Source: Lutibacter sp. (lineage in GTDB: Bacteria; Bacteroidota; Bacteroidia; Flavobacteriales; Flavobacteriaceae). Taken from it: a stretch of DNA of 9,072 nt. This document shows positions 1 through 5,108 of the stretch, in pieces; the stretch's first letter is position 1; every line of letters begins with the position of its first letter. The position numbers were made by a program, and so were the translations under genes. Under the pieces are notes generated by a model. The model was not told the origin of the DNA, made no database searches, and saw only the letters and a list, made by a program, of their open reading frames with translations. The stretch spans positions 1-9,072 of the forward strand of contig SDWL01000062.1 in NCBI GenBank assembly GCA_004195315.1, read 5' to 3'.

Positions 1-19
1 AGATGTGTATAAGAGACAG
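1..19 (+). other. Tn5/Nextera transposase adapter (mosaic end), technical sequence
   Basis: The first 19 bases read AGATGTGTATAAGAGACAG, which is exactly the Tn5 mosaic-end sequence used in Nextera tagmentation libraries. It should be treated as untrimmed sequencing adapter at the contig edge and not as biology. Genomic sequence therefore starts at about position 20, and the promoter and upstream leader of the trp operon are missing from this window. Confidence 0.96.
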
Positions 20-20
20 C

Positions 21-52
21 AAAAGGACTTATCTCGCGATAAGTCCTTTTTT
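21..52 (+). terminator. Leader hairpin before trpE, probable trp attenuator terminator
   Basis: A perfect 13-bp stem (AAAAGGACTTATC at 21-33 with its complement at 38-50) closes a four-base TCGC loop and is followed by a run of T to position 52, the form of an intrinsic terminator. It ends 11 bases before the trpE start codon. A terminator there makes sense only if read-through is controlled, so I infer transcription attenuation. Bacteroidota trp operons are known to carry such leaders (the bacteroid-trp RNA motif, with a short Trp-containing reading frame). The leader peptide and any antiterminator would lie upstream, beyond the adapter-truncated edge, so the mechanism cannot be confirmed here. 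Confidence 0.75.
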
Positions 53-63
53 ATTTCAAGAAA

Positions 64-1455
64 ATGAAGAAACTAAAGTTTAAAACAATTTCTAAAACTC
101 AATTGGCTGATACAATTACTCCGGTAGGTATGTATTCAAAAATTAGAGATAAATACGCCAATAGTTTGTTGTTAGAAAGTTCAGATTACCACAGTAAAGA
201 AGAAAGTTTTACGTTTATTTGTGTTGAACCTATTGTAACCTTAAAAGCAAATAATAATACCTTTTCATATCACTATAAAAATAAAGAGCTTGATGCAAAA
301 AGTATTGAAAATAATTTTTACAATATTTTTGAAGGGTATTCAAAAACTATTGAAATAGATTGTGAACAAACCTTAAAATCATACAATGGTTTTTACGGAT
401 ACATTTCTTATAATTCTATCCAATATTTTGAAACCATTAAGTTAAAAGCTAAAAAAGCACCTTCTGAAATTCCTGATTTTCAATTTAGTTTTTTCAAATT
501 TATAATAGCAATCAATCATTTTAATGACGAATTAACACTAATTGAAAACATTGAAGAAGGCGAGGAGTCAAGAATAGAAGAAATTCAAACCTTAATAAAT
601 GCTCGTACCTACGGTTTATATAAATTTGAAACCACAGGTGAAGAATCTTCAAATTGTACAGATCAAGAATTTAAAAATAATGTAGCAAAAGCAAAAGAAC
701 ATTGTAAGCGAGGTGATGTTTTTCAATTAGTATTATCGCGCCAGTTTCAACAAAAATTTTCTGGTGATGAGTTCAATGTTTACAGAGCATTACGATCAAT
801 AAATCCATCGCCATATTTATTTTATTTCGACTATGGAAACTTCAAATTAATGGGTTCTTCACCAGAAGCTCAAATTAAAATTGATGAAGAAAAAGCGATT
901 ATCAATCCAATTGCAGGTACGTTTAAGCGCACCGGTGATATGGCTCAAGATATACTATTAGGTGAAAAACTTTCAAACGATAAAAAAGAAAGTGCAGAGC
1001 ACGTTATGTTAGTTGATTTAGCACGAAACGATTTAAGCAAACACGCAAGTAATGTACAAGTTGAAGTTTTTAAAGAAGTGCAATATTTTAGTCACGTTAT
1101 TCATTTGGTTTCAACAGTACAAGGGAAACCAAAGGGGAGAGCAATAGAAATTGTTGGCGATACATTTCCGGCAGGAACTTTAAGTGGTGCACCAAAATAC
1201 AAAGCAATGGAATTAATTGATACATACGAAAATCAAACACGTGGTTTTTATGGTGGTGCTGTTGGGTTTATTGGCTTAGATAATTCAGTAAATTTAGCAA
1301 TTGCCATTCGCTCATTTGTAAGTAAAAATAATACCTTGTTCTCTCAAGCAGGAGCGGGAATTGTTATAAATTCAACTGAAGAAGGAGAGCTACAAGAAGT
1401 AAATAACAAGTTAGCAGCTTTGAAAAAAGCGTTAATTTTAGCTGAGAATATTTAG
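64..1455 (+). CDS. trpE: Anthranilate synthase component I
   Basis: TrpE converts chorismate to anthranilate in the cytoplasm, using ammonia delivered by the TrpG subunit; it is the first committed step of tryptophan synthesis. The 463-residue protein has the expected two parts. The N-terminal domain carries LLLES at residues 35-39, the motif that binds feedback-inhibiting tryptophan. The C-terminal chorismate-binding domain shows GDVFQLVLSR (217-226), NPIAGTFKRTG (281-291), EHVMLVDLARND (312-323), SHVIHLVS (343-350) and the signature GTLSGAPK (371-378), ending in the typical GAGIV...EVNNKL region. Length is normal for stand-alone TrpE. The ATG at 64 starts 11 bases after the attenuator-like hairpin; no Shine-Dalgarno is visible, as is usual in this phylum. 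The TAG stop lies in the first bases of a repeat element, which may have set the current C-terminus. The sequence gives no sign of PabB or isochorismate synthase identity, and the neighbours settle it. Confidence 0.97.
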   Translation: MKKLKFKTISKTQLADTITPVGMYSKIRDKYANSLLLESSDYHSKEESFTFICVEPIVTLKANNNTFSYHYKNKELDAKSIENNFYNIFEGYSKTIEIDCEQTLKSYNGFYGYISYNSIQYFETIKLKAKKAPSEIPDFQFSFFKFIIAINHFNDELTLIENIEEGEESRIEEIQTLINARTYGLYKFETTGEESSNCTDQEFKNNVAKAKEHCKRGDVFQLVLSRQFQQKFSGDEFNVYRALRSINPSPYLFYFDYGNFKLMGSSPEAQIKIDEEKAIINPIAGTFKRTGDMAQDILLGEKLSNDKKESAEHVMLVDLARNDLSKHASNVQVEVFKEVQYFSHVIHLVSTVQGKPKGRAIEIVGDTFPAGTLSGAPKYKAMELIDTYENQTRGFYGGAVGFIGLDNSVNLAIAIRSFVSKNNTLFSQAGAGIVINSTEEGELQEVNNKLAALKKALILAENI

Positions 1456-1573
1456 GGCGTTTCCTTACTGTTTTCTCGATCGGAGTCGAGAAAACAGTAA
1501 GGTCGGGCTTTTCGCACTCGCTTTTTTGTTGAAGAAACAAAAAGAGCTCAAACAAAGCTACAATCCCTAACGC
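1452..1573 (+). repeat. Large structured palindromic element between trpE and trpG
   Basis: The outer arms TTAGGG (1452-1457) and CCCTAA (1565-1570) are complementary, and CGTT (1458-1461) can alternatively pair with AACG (1569-1572). Inside are a perfect 17-bp stem (1463-1479 with 1486-1502, six-base loop TCGGAG), a spacer GGTCGGGCTTTTCGC (1501-1515), and a second stem TTTTTGTT/AACAAAAA (1523-1530 with 1536-1543). The arrangement of GGGCGTT, a variable hairpin, GTCGGGCTTTTCG, a T-rich hairpin and CCCTAACGC matches a dispersed element I recall from many flavobacterial genomes; that is memory, not a search. It begins within the trpE stop codon region. The first stem lacks a directly following U run, so it does not look like a simple terminator. 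It could affect the trpE/trpG transcript ratio or stability. Confidence 0.7.
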
Positions 1574-1630
1574 AAGAAGAGTTAATGAAAAATAAACAGA
1601 TAAACGATTAAACAAATAAACGTTTAAAAC

Positions 1631-2215
1631 ATGAAAATATTAATATTAGATAATTACGATTCATTTACTTACAACCTAGTTCATATGGTTGAAGATATTA
1701 CGGGGGAATACCCTACGGTTTTTAGAAATGATGAAATCTCTATAGAAGCCATTGAAGAATATGATTTAATAATTTTGTCTCCAGGCCCAGGTATTCCTGA
1801 TGAAGCTGGAATTTTAAAAGAAGTGATTAAAACATATGCACCAACAAAACCAATTTTTGGAGTTTGTTTAGGTTTACAAGCAATAACTGAAGTATTTGGA
1901 GGCTCGTTAGAAAATTTAGATTCAGTTTTTCACGGAGTTGCAACCACCATGAAAGTAACAAATTTTGATACTACAATTTATAAAGGTCTTCCAACTGAAT
2001 TTGAAGCAGCGCGATATCATTCTTGGATTGCATCGTTAAAAGATTTCCCTTCGGAATTAGAAATAACAGCAGTTGATGAATTTGGAGATATTATGTCGTT
2101 ACAACATAAAATATATAATATCAGTGCAGTGCAATATCATCCTGAATCTATTTTAACACCTTTGGGAGAGCAAATTGTTCGTAATTTTATAGAAGCAAAT
2201 CAAAAAAAGGGGTAG
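1631..2215 (+). CDS. trpG: Anthranilate synthase component II (glutamine amidotransferase)
   Basis: TrpG hydrolyses glutamine and passes ammonia to TrpE. The 194-residue protein is a class I glutamine amidotransferase of normal length. It opens with ILILDNYDSFTYNLV (3-17), has the oxyanion strand motif LSPGPG (49-54), the nucleophile elbow GVCLG with Cys79 (77-81), the ARYHS segment (127-131) and the catalytic His170 and Glu172 in QYHPES. No TrpD or TrpE fusion is present. PabA of folate synthesis is the close alternative, and one amidotransferase often serves both enzymes, but the position between trpE and trpD fixes the main role. The gene lies 175 bases after trpE, separated by the structured element. 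Just upstream, 1600-1613 and 1616-1629 form a near-tandem A/T-rich direct repeat. Confidence 0.97.
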   Translation: MKILILDNYDSFTYNLVHMVEDITGEYPTVFRNDEISIEAIEEYDLIILSPGPGIPDEAGILKEVIKTYAPTKPIFGVCLGLQAITEVFGGSLENLDSVFHGVATTMKVTNFDTTIYKGLPTEFEAARYHSWIASLKDFPSELEITAVDEFGDIMSLQHKIYNISAVQYHPESILTPLGEQIVRNFIEANQKKG

Positions 2216-2219
2216 AATT

Positions 2220-2243
2220 GGTCACTGGTCGGAGCCGAAGTGA
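2220..2243 (+). repeat. Small palindromic repeat, left copy of a degenerate pair
   Basis: GGTCACTGGTCGGAGCCGAA followed by GTGA lies five bases after the trpG stop. TCACT (2222-2226) and AGTGA (2239-2243) pair around a CGGAGCCG core. The core TCGGAGCCGA (2229-2238) is 9 of 10 identical to TCGGAGTCGA (1480-1489) in the apex of the trpE-trpG hairpin, so the two seem related. It also resembles GTCACTGAGCGGAGYCGAAG-type dispersed repeats that I recall from Bacteroidota. Confidence 0.55.
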
Positions 2244-2260
2244 AGTTAAAATAACTAAGA

Positions 2261-2281
2261 TTTCAACTCAGCTCAATCACC
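2261..2281 (-). repeat. Small palindromic repeat, inverted right copy, strongly degenerate
   Basis: Read on the minus strand, this segment begins GGTGATTGAGCTGAGTTGAA and matches the left copy at about 13 of 21 positions, including GGT at the start and the GAG and GAA positions. The two copies are inverted relative to each other across a 17-base A/T-rich spacer, filling most of the trpG-trpD gap. The similarity is weak and partly rests on my memory of the repeat consensus, so a chance match is possible. Confidence 0.35.
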
Positions 2282-2299
2282 AAAATCTAAAAAATTATA

Positions 2300-3289
2300 A
2301 TGAAGACAATATTAAATAAACTATTTGAACAACAGCGTTTATCCAAACAAGAAGCTAAAGAAGTACTCATTCAAATAGCGAATGAAACCTACAACGCATC
2401 TCAAATGGCTTCATTTTTAACAGTTTTTATGATGCGCCCAATTTCAATAAATGAATTGGCAGGTTTTAGAGAGGCGTTGTTAGAATTGGCTGTAAAAGTA
2501 GATTTATCAGAATACAATACTATTGATTTATGTGGTACAGGAGGAGATGATAAAAATACATTTAACATTTCAACCTTAACTTCATTTGTAGTTGCAGGAA
2601 CAGGAAATAAAGTAGCAAAACACGGAAATTATGGAGTTTCATCAGTAAGTGGATCATCTAATATGTTAGAGTACTTAGGATATAAATTCACTAGTGATGA
2701 AGCAACATTAAAGCGTCAAATAGATAAAGCTAATATTTGCTTTTTACACGCACCATTATTTCATCCAGCTATGAAAGCTGTTGGTCCAGTTCGTAAGGAA
2801 TTAGGTTTAAAAACCTTTTTTAATATGTTGGGACCGTTGGTAAATCCTAGTAATCCACAAAATCAATTAGTGGGTGTTTTCAACTTAGAAATTGCCAGAA
2901 TTTATAATTATTTATTGCAAGAAACTTCAAAAAATTATGGAATTATTTATAGTTTAGATGGTTATGATGAAATTTCTTTAACAAGTGGATTTAAAATATT
3001 CACAAAGCAAAATGAACAGTTAATTACTCCAGAAGAGTTAGGTTTAAAAAGTTTAAAACAGTCTGAAATTTTTGGAGGTGATTCGGTAGAAGCATCAGCC
3101 AAAATATTTGTTTCAATATTAGATGGAAAAGGTACAGAAGCTCAAAATAACACAGTGTTGGCAAATGCGGCATTTGCATTAAAAATAATAAATAAAACTA
3201 AATCCTTTGAAACTGCTTTTGAAGAAGCAAAAGAATCTTTAGTTAGTTTAAAAGCAAAGGAATGTTTAACAAAGTTAATAAATTATTAA
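2300..3289 (+). CDS. trpD: Anthranilate phosphoribosyltransferase
   Basis: TrpD transfers the phosphoribosyl group of PRPP to anthranilate, giving phosphoribosylanthranilate. The 329-residue protein has the family's normal length. The PRPP-binding signature DLCGTGGDD (77-84) is present, followed by the conserved NISTLTSFVVAG (89-100), KHGNYGVSS (107-115) and SGSSNMLEYLG (118-128) segments, then FLHAPLFHPAMKAVGPVRKELG and KTFFNMLGPLVNP, which shape the anthranilate site. The N-terminal helical region, including RPISINELAGF, fits the nucleoside phosphorylase/phosphoribosyltransferase fold. Residues usually needed for activity appear intact. The start at 2300 gives the usual short N-terminus. 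It is an operon member 84 bases after trpG. Its TAA stop comes one base before the first palindrome of the GIY-YIG unit. Confidence 0.97.
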   Translation: MKTILNKLFEQQRLSKQEAKEVLIQIANETYNASQMASFLTVFMMRPISINELAGFREALLELAVKVDLSEYNTIDLCGTGGDDKNTFNISTLTSFVVAGTGNKVAKHGNYGVSSVSGSSNMLEYLGYKFTSDEATLKRQIDKANICFLHAPLFHPAMKAVGPVRKELGLKTFFNMLGPLVNPSNPQNQLVGVFNLEIARIYNYLLQETSKNYGIIYSLDGYDEISLTSGFKIFTKQNEQLITPEELGLKSLKQSEIFGGDSVEASAKIFVSILDGKGTEAQNNTVLANAAFALKIINKTKSFETAFEEAKESLVSLKAKECLTKLINY

Positions 3290-3290
3290 T

Positions 3291-3319
3291 CGTCATGCTG
3301 AACTTGTTTCAGCATCACA
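3291..3319 (+). repeat. Hairpin repeat A, left copy flanking the GIY-YIG gene
   Basis: This 29-base element starts CGTCATGCTGAACTTGTTTC. ATGCTGAA (3295-3302) pairs perfectly with TTCAGCAT (3308-3315) around the loop CTTGT. It matches the reverse complement of 3611-3638 at 23 of 28 positions, and four of the five differences are two compensatory base-pair changes in the stem. I recognise it as a very common dispersed repeat type in Bacteroidota genomes. It starts two bases after the trpD stop. Confidence 0.85.
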
Positions 3320-3331
3320 ACTAGTAATAAA

Positions 3332-3646
3332 ATGAAATTAAGTTATATTTACATAGTAGCAAATGGATATAGGTCAACTTTTTATATTGGTATTACAGCA
3401 AACTTAAAAGAAAGGATGGATCAGCATAAAAAGGGATTAGGGTCAAAGTTTACTTCAAAATATAATGTGAAATATTTAATATATTTCGAAGAATTTATGG
3501 ATATTAATCAAGCAATTTTAAGAGAGAAACAATTAAAAAATTGGCATCACGATTGGAAAATAAATTTAATTAAGGAAATGAACCCTACTTTAAAAACATT
3601 ACAATTTGATGAGACCCTGAAACAAGTTCAGGGTGACGAAAATTAA
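3332..3646 (+). CDS. Small GIY-YIG domain endonuclease, repeat-associated
   Basis: This 104-residue protein is a single-domain GIY-YIG nuclease of the short bacterial type related to the UvrC N-terminal and YhbQ-like group. The GIY strand is YIYIV (5-9) and the YIG strand is YIGIT (18-22). Arg28 in NLKERMDQH and Glu65 in REKQLK are the expected catalytic arginine and metal-binding glutamate. GSKFTSKYNVKYLIYFEEF (37-55) and the KNW...INLIKEMNP stretch are typical of this subfamily. No extra DNA-binding domain is present. The last residues, about 94-103 (ETLKQVQGDE), are encoded by the right-hand palindrome, so the repeat forms the end of the reading frame. It lies in trp operon orientation, 42 bases after trpD and 31 before trpC, and probably shares its transcript. 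Substrate and role are unknown; acting on its own flanking hairpins is an attractive inference only. Confidence 0.88.
   Translation: MKLSYIYIVANGYRSTFYIGITANLKERMDQHKKGLGSKFTSKYNVKYLIYFEEFMDINQAILREKQLKNWHHDWKINLIKEMNPTLKTLQFDETLKQVQGDEN
3611..3638 (-). repeat. Hairpin repeat A, right inverted copy inside the GIY-YIG reading frame
   Basis: ACCCTGAA (3614-3621) pairs perfectly with TTCAGGGT (3627-3634) around the loop ACAAG, the same 8-bp stem and five-base loop as the left copy but in inverted orientation. Read on the minus strand it begins CGTCACCCTGAACTTGTTTC, a repeat type I recall as abundant in Bacteroidota. On the plus strand it is translated as the C-terminal tail ETLKQVQGDE of the nuclease. 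Confidence 0.85.
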
Positions 3647-3677
3647 TAAAATTTATGAATCACTGAATAAATAGAAA

Positions 3678-4463
3678 ATGAACATTTTAGACAAAATAAT
3701 AGCACATAAAAAGCAAGAAATTGCACAATTAATGAAAGAAGTTTCGATTGAAAAATTAGTGAAAAGCCCTAATTTTAGTCGTACTCCAATTTCATTAAAA
3801 CAATCTTTAACAGCTGAAAATTCAACAGGAATTATTGCTGAGTATAAAAGGCAATCTCCTTCAAAAGGGATTATTAACGATAAAGTTTCTATAATTGAAG
3901 TCACTCAAGGATATTTAGAAGCCAAAGTTGCTGCACAATCTATTCTTACAGATACTCAGTTTTTTGGAGGAAATATTTTAGATATCATACAGGCAAGAAC
4001 GGTGAATGAAATCACTCCAATTTTAAGAAAAGATTTTATAGTTGACGGATTTCAAATTGTTGAGGCGAAAGCAATTGGAGCTGATGCAATTTTGTTAATT
4101 GCAGCTTGCTTAACCAAACAGGAATTAAAAAATTACGGAAAATTGGCTGAAGATTTAGGCTTAGATGTTTTGTATGAAGTACATAATCAAGAGGAATTAG
4201 ATAAAATTGAATTAGACAATAAAATTATAGGAATTAACAATAGAAATTTAAAAACTTTTGAAGTTGATTTAGAACATTCTATTGAATTGGCAAGTCAAAT
4301 TCCAGATAGTTGTATTAAAGTTTCAGAAAGCGGATTGACTGACCCAAGAGTTATAACAGGTTTAAAAGAATATGGTTTTCAAGGATTTTTAATTGGTGAA
4401 AGTTTTATGAAAACTGAAAATCCAGGGTATGCTTGTCAAGAATTTATTTCTCAAATTAGGTAA
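3678..4463 (+). CDS. trpC: Indole-3-glycerol-phosphate synthase
   Basis: TrpC closes the indole ring, turning carboxyphenylamino-deoxyribulose phosphate into indole-glycerol phosphate with loss of CO2 and water. The 261-residue protein is a single (beta/alpha)8 barrel, not fused to TrpF as it is in enterobacteria. Visible catalytic elements, in order, are Glu55 and Lys57 in AEYKRQSPSKG (54-64), TQFFGG (93-98), Lys118 in LRKDF, Glu167 in LYEVH, INNRNLKTFEVD (186-197), and Glu217-Ser218 in VSESGL. The end FLIGESFMK is the usual phosphate-binding region. All the expected residues are in place. The ATG at 3678 gives the standard N-terminal helix MNILDKIIAHKKQEI. It follows the GIY-YIG gene by 31 bases and is only three bases from trpF, so trpC and trpF are tightly coupled. 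Confidence 0.97.
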   Translation: MNILDKIIAHKKQEIAQLMKEVSIEKLVKSPNFSRTPISLKQSLTAENSTGIIAEYKRQSPSKGIINDKVSIIEVTQGYLEAKVAAQSILTDTQFFGGNILDIIQARTVNEITPILRKDFIVDGFQIVEAKAIGADAILLIAACLTKQELKNYGKLAEDLGLDVLYEVHNQEELDKIELDNKIIGINNRNLKTFEVDLEHSIELASQIPDSCIKVSESGLTDPRVITGLKEYGFQGFLIGESFMKTENPGYACQEFISQIR

Positions 4464-4466
4464 AAG

Positions 4467-5108
4467 ATGAAAATTAAAGTTTGTGGAATGCGCGATAAAG
4501 AAAATGTTAAAAGCTTAATAGCTTTGAAACCAGATTTTGTAGGCTTTATTTTCTATGATAAATCAAAACGTTTTGTTACCGATTTTCCGCAAATTCAATT
4601 TCCTGATGAAACCAAAAAAGTAGGTGTTTTTGTAAATGAATCTATAGAAGATGTTTTAACAATAGTTGAAACGAACAAATTAGATTTTGTGCAATTACAC
4701 GGAGATGAAAGTTCAGAATATTGTGAAAATTTACGTCACCTAGAGCGAAGTAGAAAGGTTGTTTCATTCGGAATAATTAAAGCATTTTCAGTAGACGAAA
4801 ACTATGATTTTAACAACACAAAACAATTTAAAAATTATTGTGATTACTTTTTATTCGACACTAAAGGAAAGGACTATGGAGGAAATGGCATCAAATTTAA
4901 TTGGGAACTGCTTAAAAATTATAAAGGAGAAACGCCTTATTTTTTAAGTGGAGGAATTGGATTAGAGGATAAAGATAAATTGTTGTCATTCCTGAGCAAT
5001 AAGGAAGCTAAACGCTGTATAGGTATAGACATAAATAGCGGTTTTGAAATTGAGCCTGGGTTAAAAAACATAAATGATATTAAAGAATTTAAAAACAACT
5101 TAGTATGA
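4467..5108 (+). CDS. trpF: Phosphoribosylanthranilate isomerase, with an in-frame repeat insertion
   Basis: TrpF performs the Amadori rearrangement of phosphoribosylanthranilate, between the TrpD and TrpC steps. The 213-residue (beta/alpha)8 barrel has the catalytic Cys6 in KVCGMRD and the catalytic Asp131 in FLFDTKG, along with VGFIFYDKSKRFV (25-37), FVQLHGDES (74-82), IKAFSV (104-109), YFLSGGIGLED (158-168) and IDINSGFEIEPGLKN (187-201). The segment of about residues 90-101 (RHLERSRKVVSF) does not look like TrpF: family members usually go from the helix after VQLHGDES almost directly to the IKAF strand. Its DNA resembles a dispersed palindromic repeat, so an insertion has apparently been kept in frame. 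In a barrel this site falls in a helix-to-strand loop, away from the active site, so the enzyme is probably still active. It starts three bases after trpC and overlaps trpB by four bases (ATGA). Confidence 0.95.
   Translation: MKIKVCGMRDKENVKSLIALKPDFVGFIFYDKSKRFVTDFPQIQFPDETKKVGVFVNESIEDVLTIVETNKLDFVQLHGDESSEYCENLRHLERSRKVVSFGIIKAFSVDENYDFNNTKQFKNYCDYFLFDTKGKDYGGNGIKFNWELLKNYKGETPYFLSGGIGLEDKDKLLSFLSNKEAKRCIGIDINSGFEIEPGLKNINDIKEFKNNLV
4734..4762 (+). repeat. Repeat-derived segment translated in frame within trpF
   Basis: CGTCACCTAGAGCGAAGTAG followed by AAAGGTTGT resembles the Bacteroidota dispersed repeat CGTCACCTCGAGCGRAGTCG..., whose translation RHLERSRE I recognise as a recurrent repeat-derived peptide. 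Here it reads RHLERSRKVV, from codon 90 of trpF. GCGAAGTAGA (4745-4754) shares 7 of 10 positions with TCGGAGTCGA (1480-1489). Relative to the recalled consensus, both TCGA arms have become TAGA, so the hairpin is largely lost. The consensus is from memory. Confidence 0.6.

Larger units (their letters stand above)
3291..3638 (+). mobile_element. Candidate mobile unit: GIY-YIG gene bracketed by inverted palindromes
   Basis: Two related hairpin repeats in opposite orientation (3291-3319 and 3611-3638) bracket the GIY-YIG nuclease gene between trpD and trpC. A nuclease gene is not part of tryptophan synthesis, so its presence in the operon suggests insertion. Both palindromes have an 8-bp stem and a five-base loop. 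The flanks share ATTAAT (3285-3290 and 3642-3647), but these are A/T-rich and too short to count as a target duplication. Calling it mobile is inference from layout; no transposase or integrase is present. Confidence 0.45.

Noticed and set aside
1452..1573. Possible integron attC site in the trpE-trpG element (CCCTAAC and GGGCGTT ends)
   Set aside because: The AAC and GTT boxes are in the wrong order for attC, the internal stem is perfectly paired with none of the extrahelical bases attC needs, and no integrase or cassette is present.
1364..1615. Open frame on the minus strand across the trpE end and the intergenic element
   Set aside because: It overlaps trpE coding sequence and the palindromic element, and its product resembles no family I recognise; it is a shadow of the plus-strand gene.
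3285..3647. ATTAAT on both sides of the GIY-YIG unit as a target-site duplication
   Set aside because: Six A/T-only bases in A/T-rich intergenic DNA recur by chance, and on the right they start four bases beyond the repeat instead of directly abutting it.
4985..5006. A GTCATTCCTG...AAGGAA hairpin within the 3' part of trpF, resembling another common bacterial repeat
   Set aside because: The stem is only five pairs, similarity beyond GTCATTCCTG is poor, and the encoded segment (LLSFLSNKEAKRC) fits TrpF without an apparent length change.
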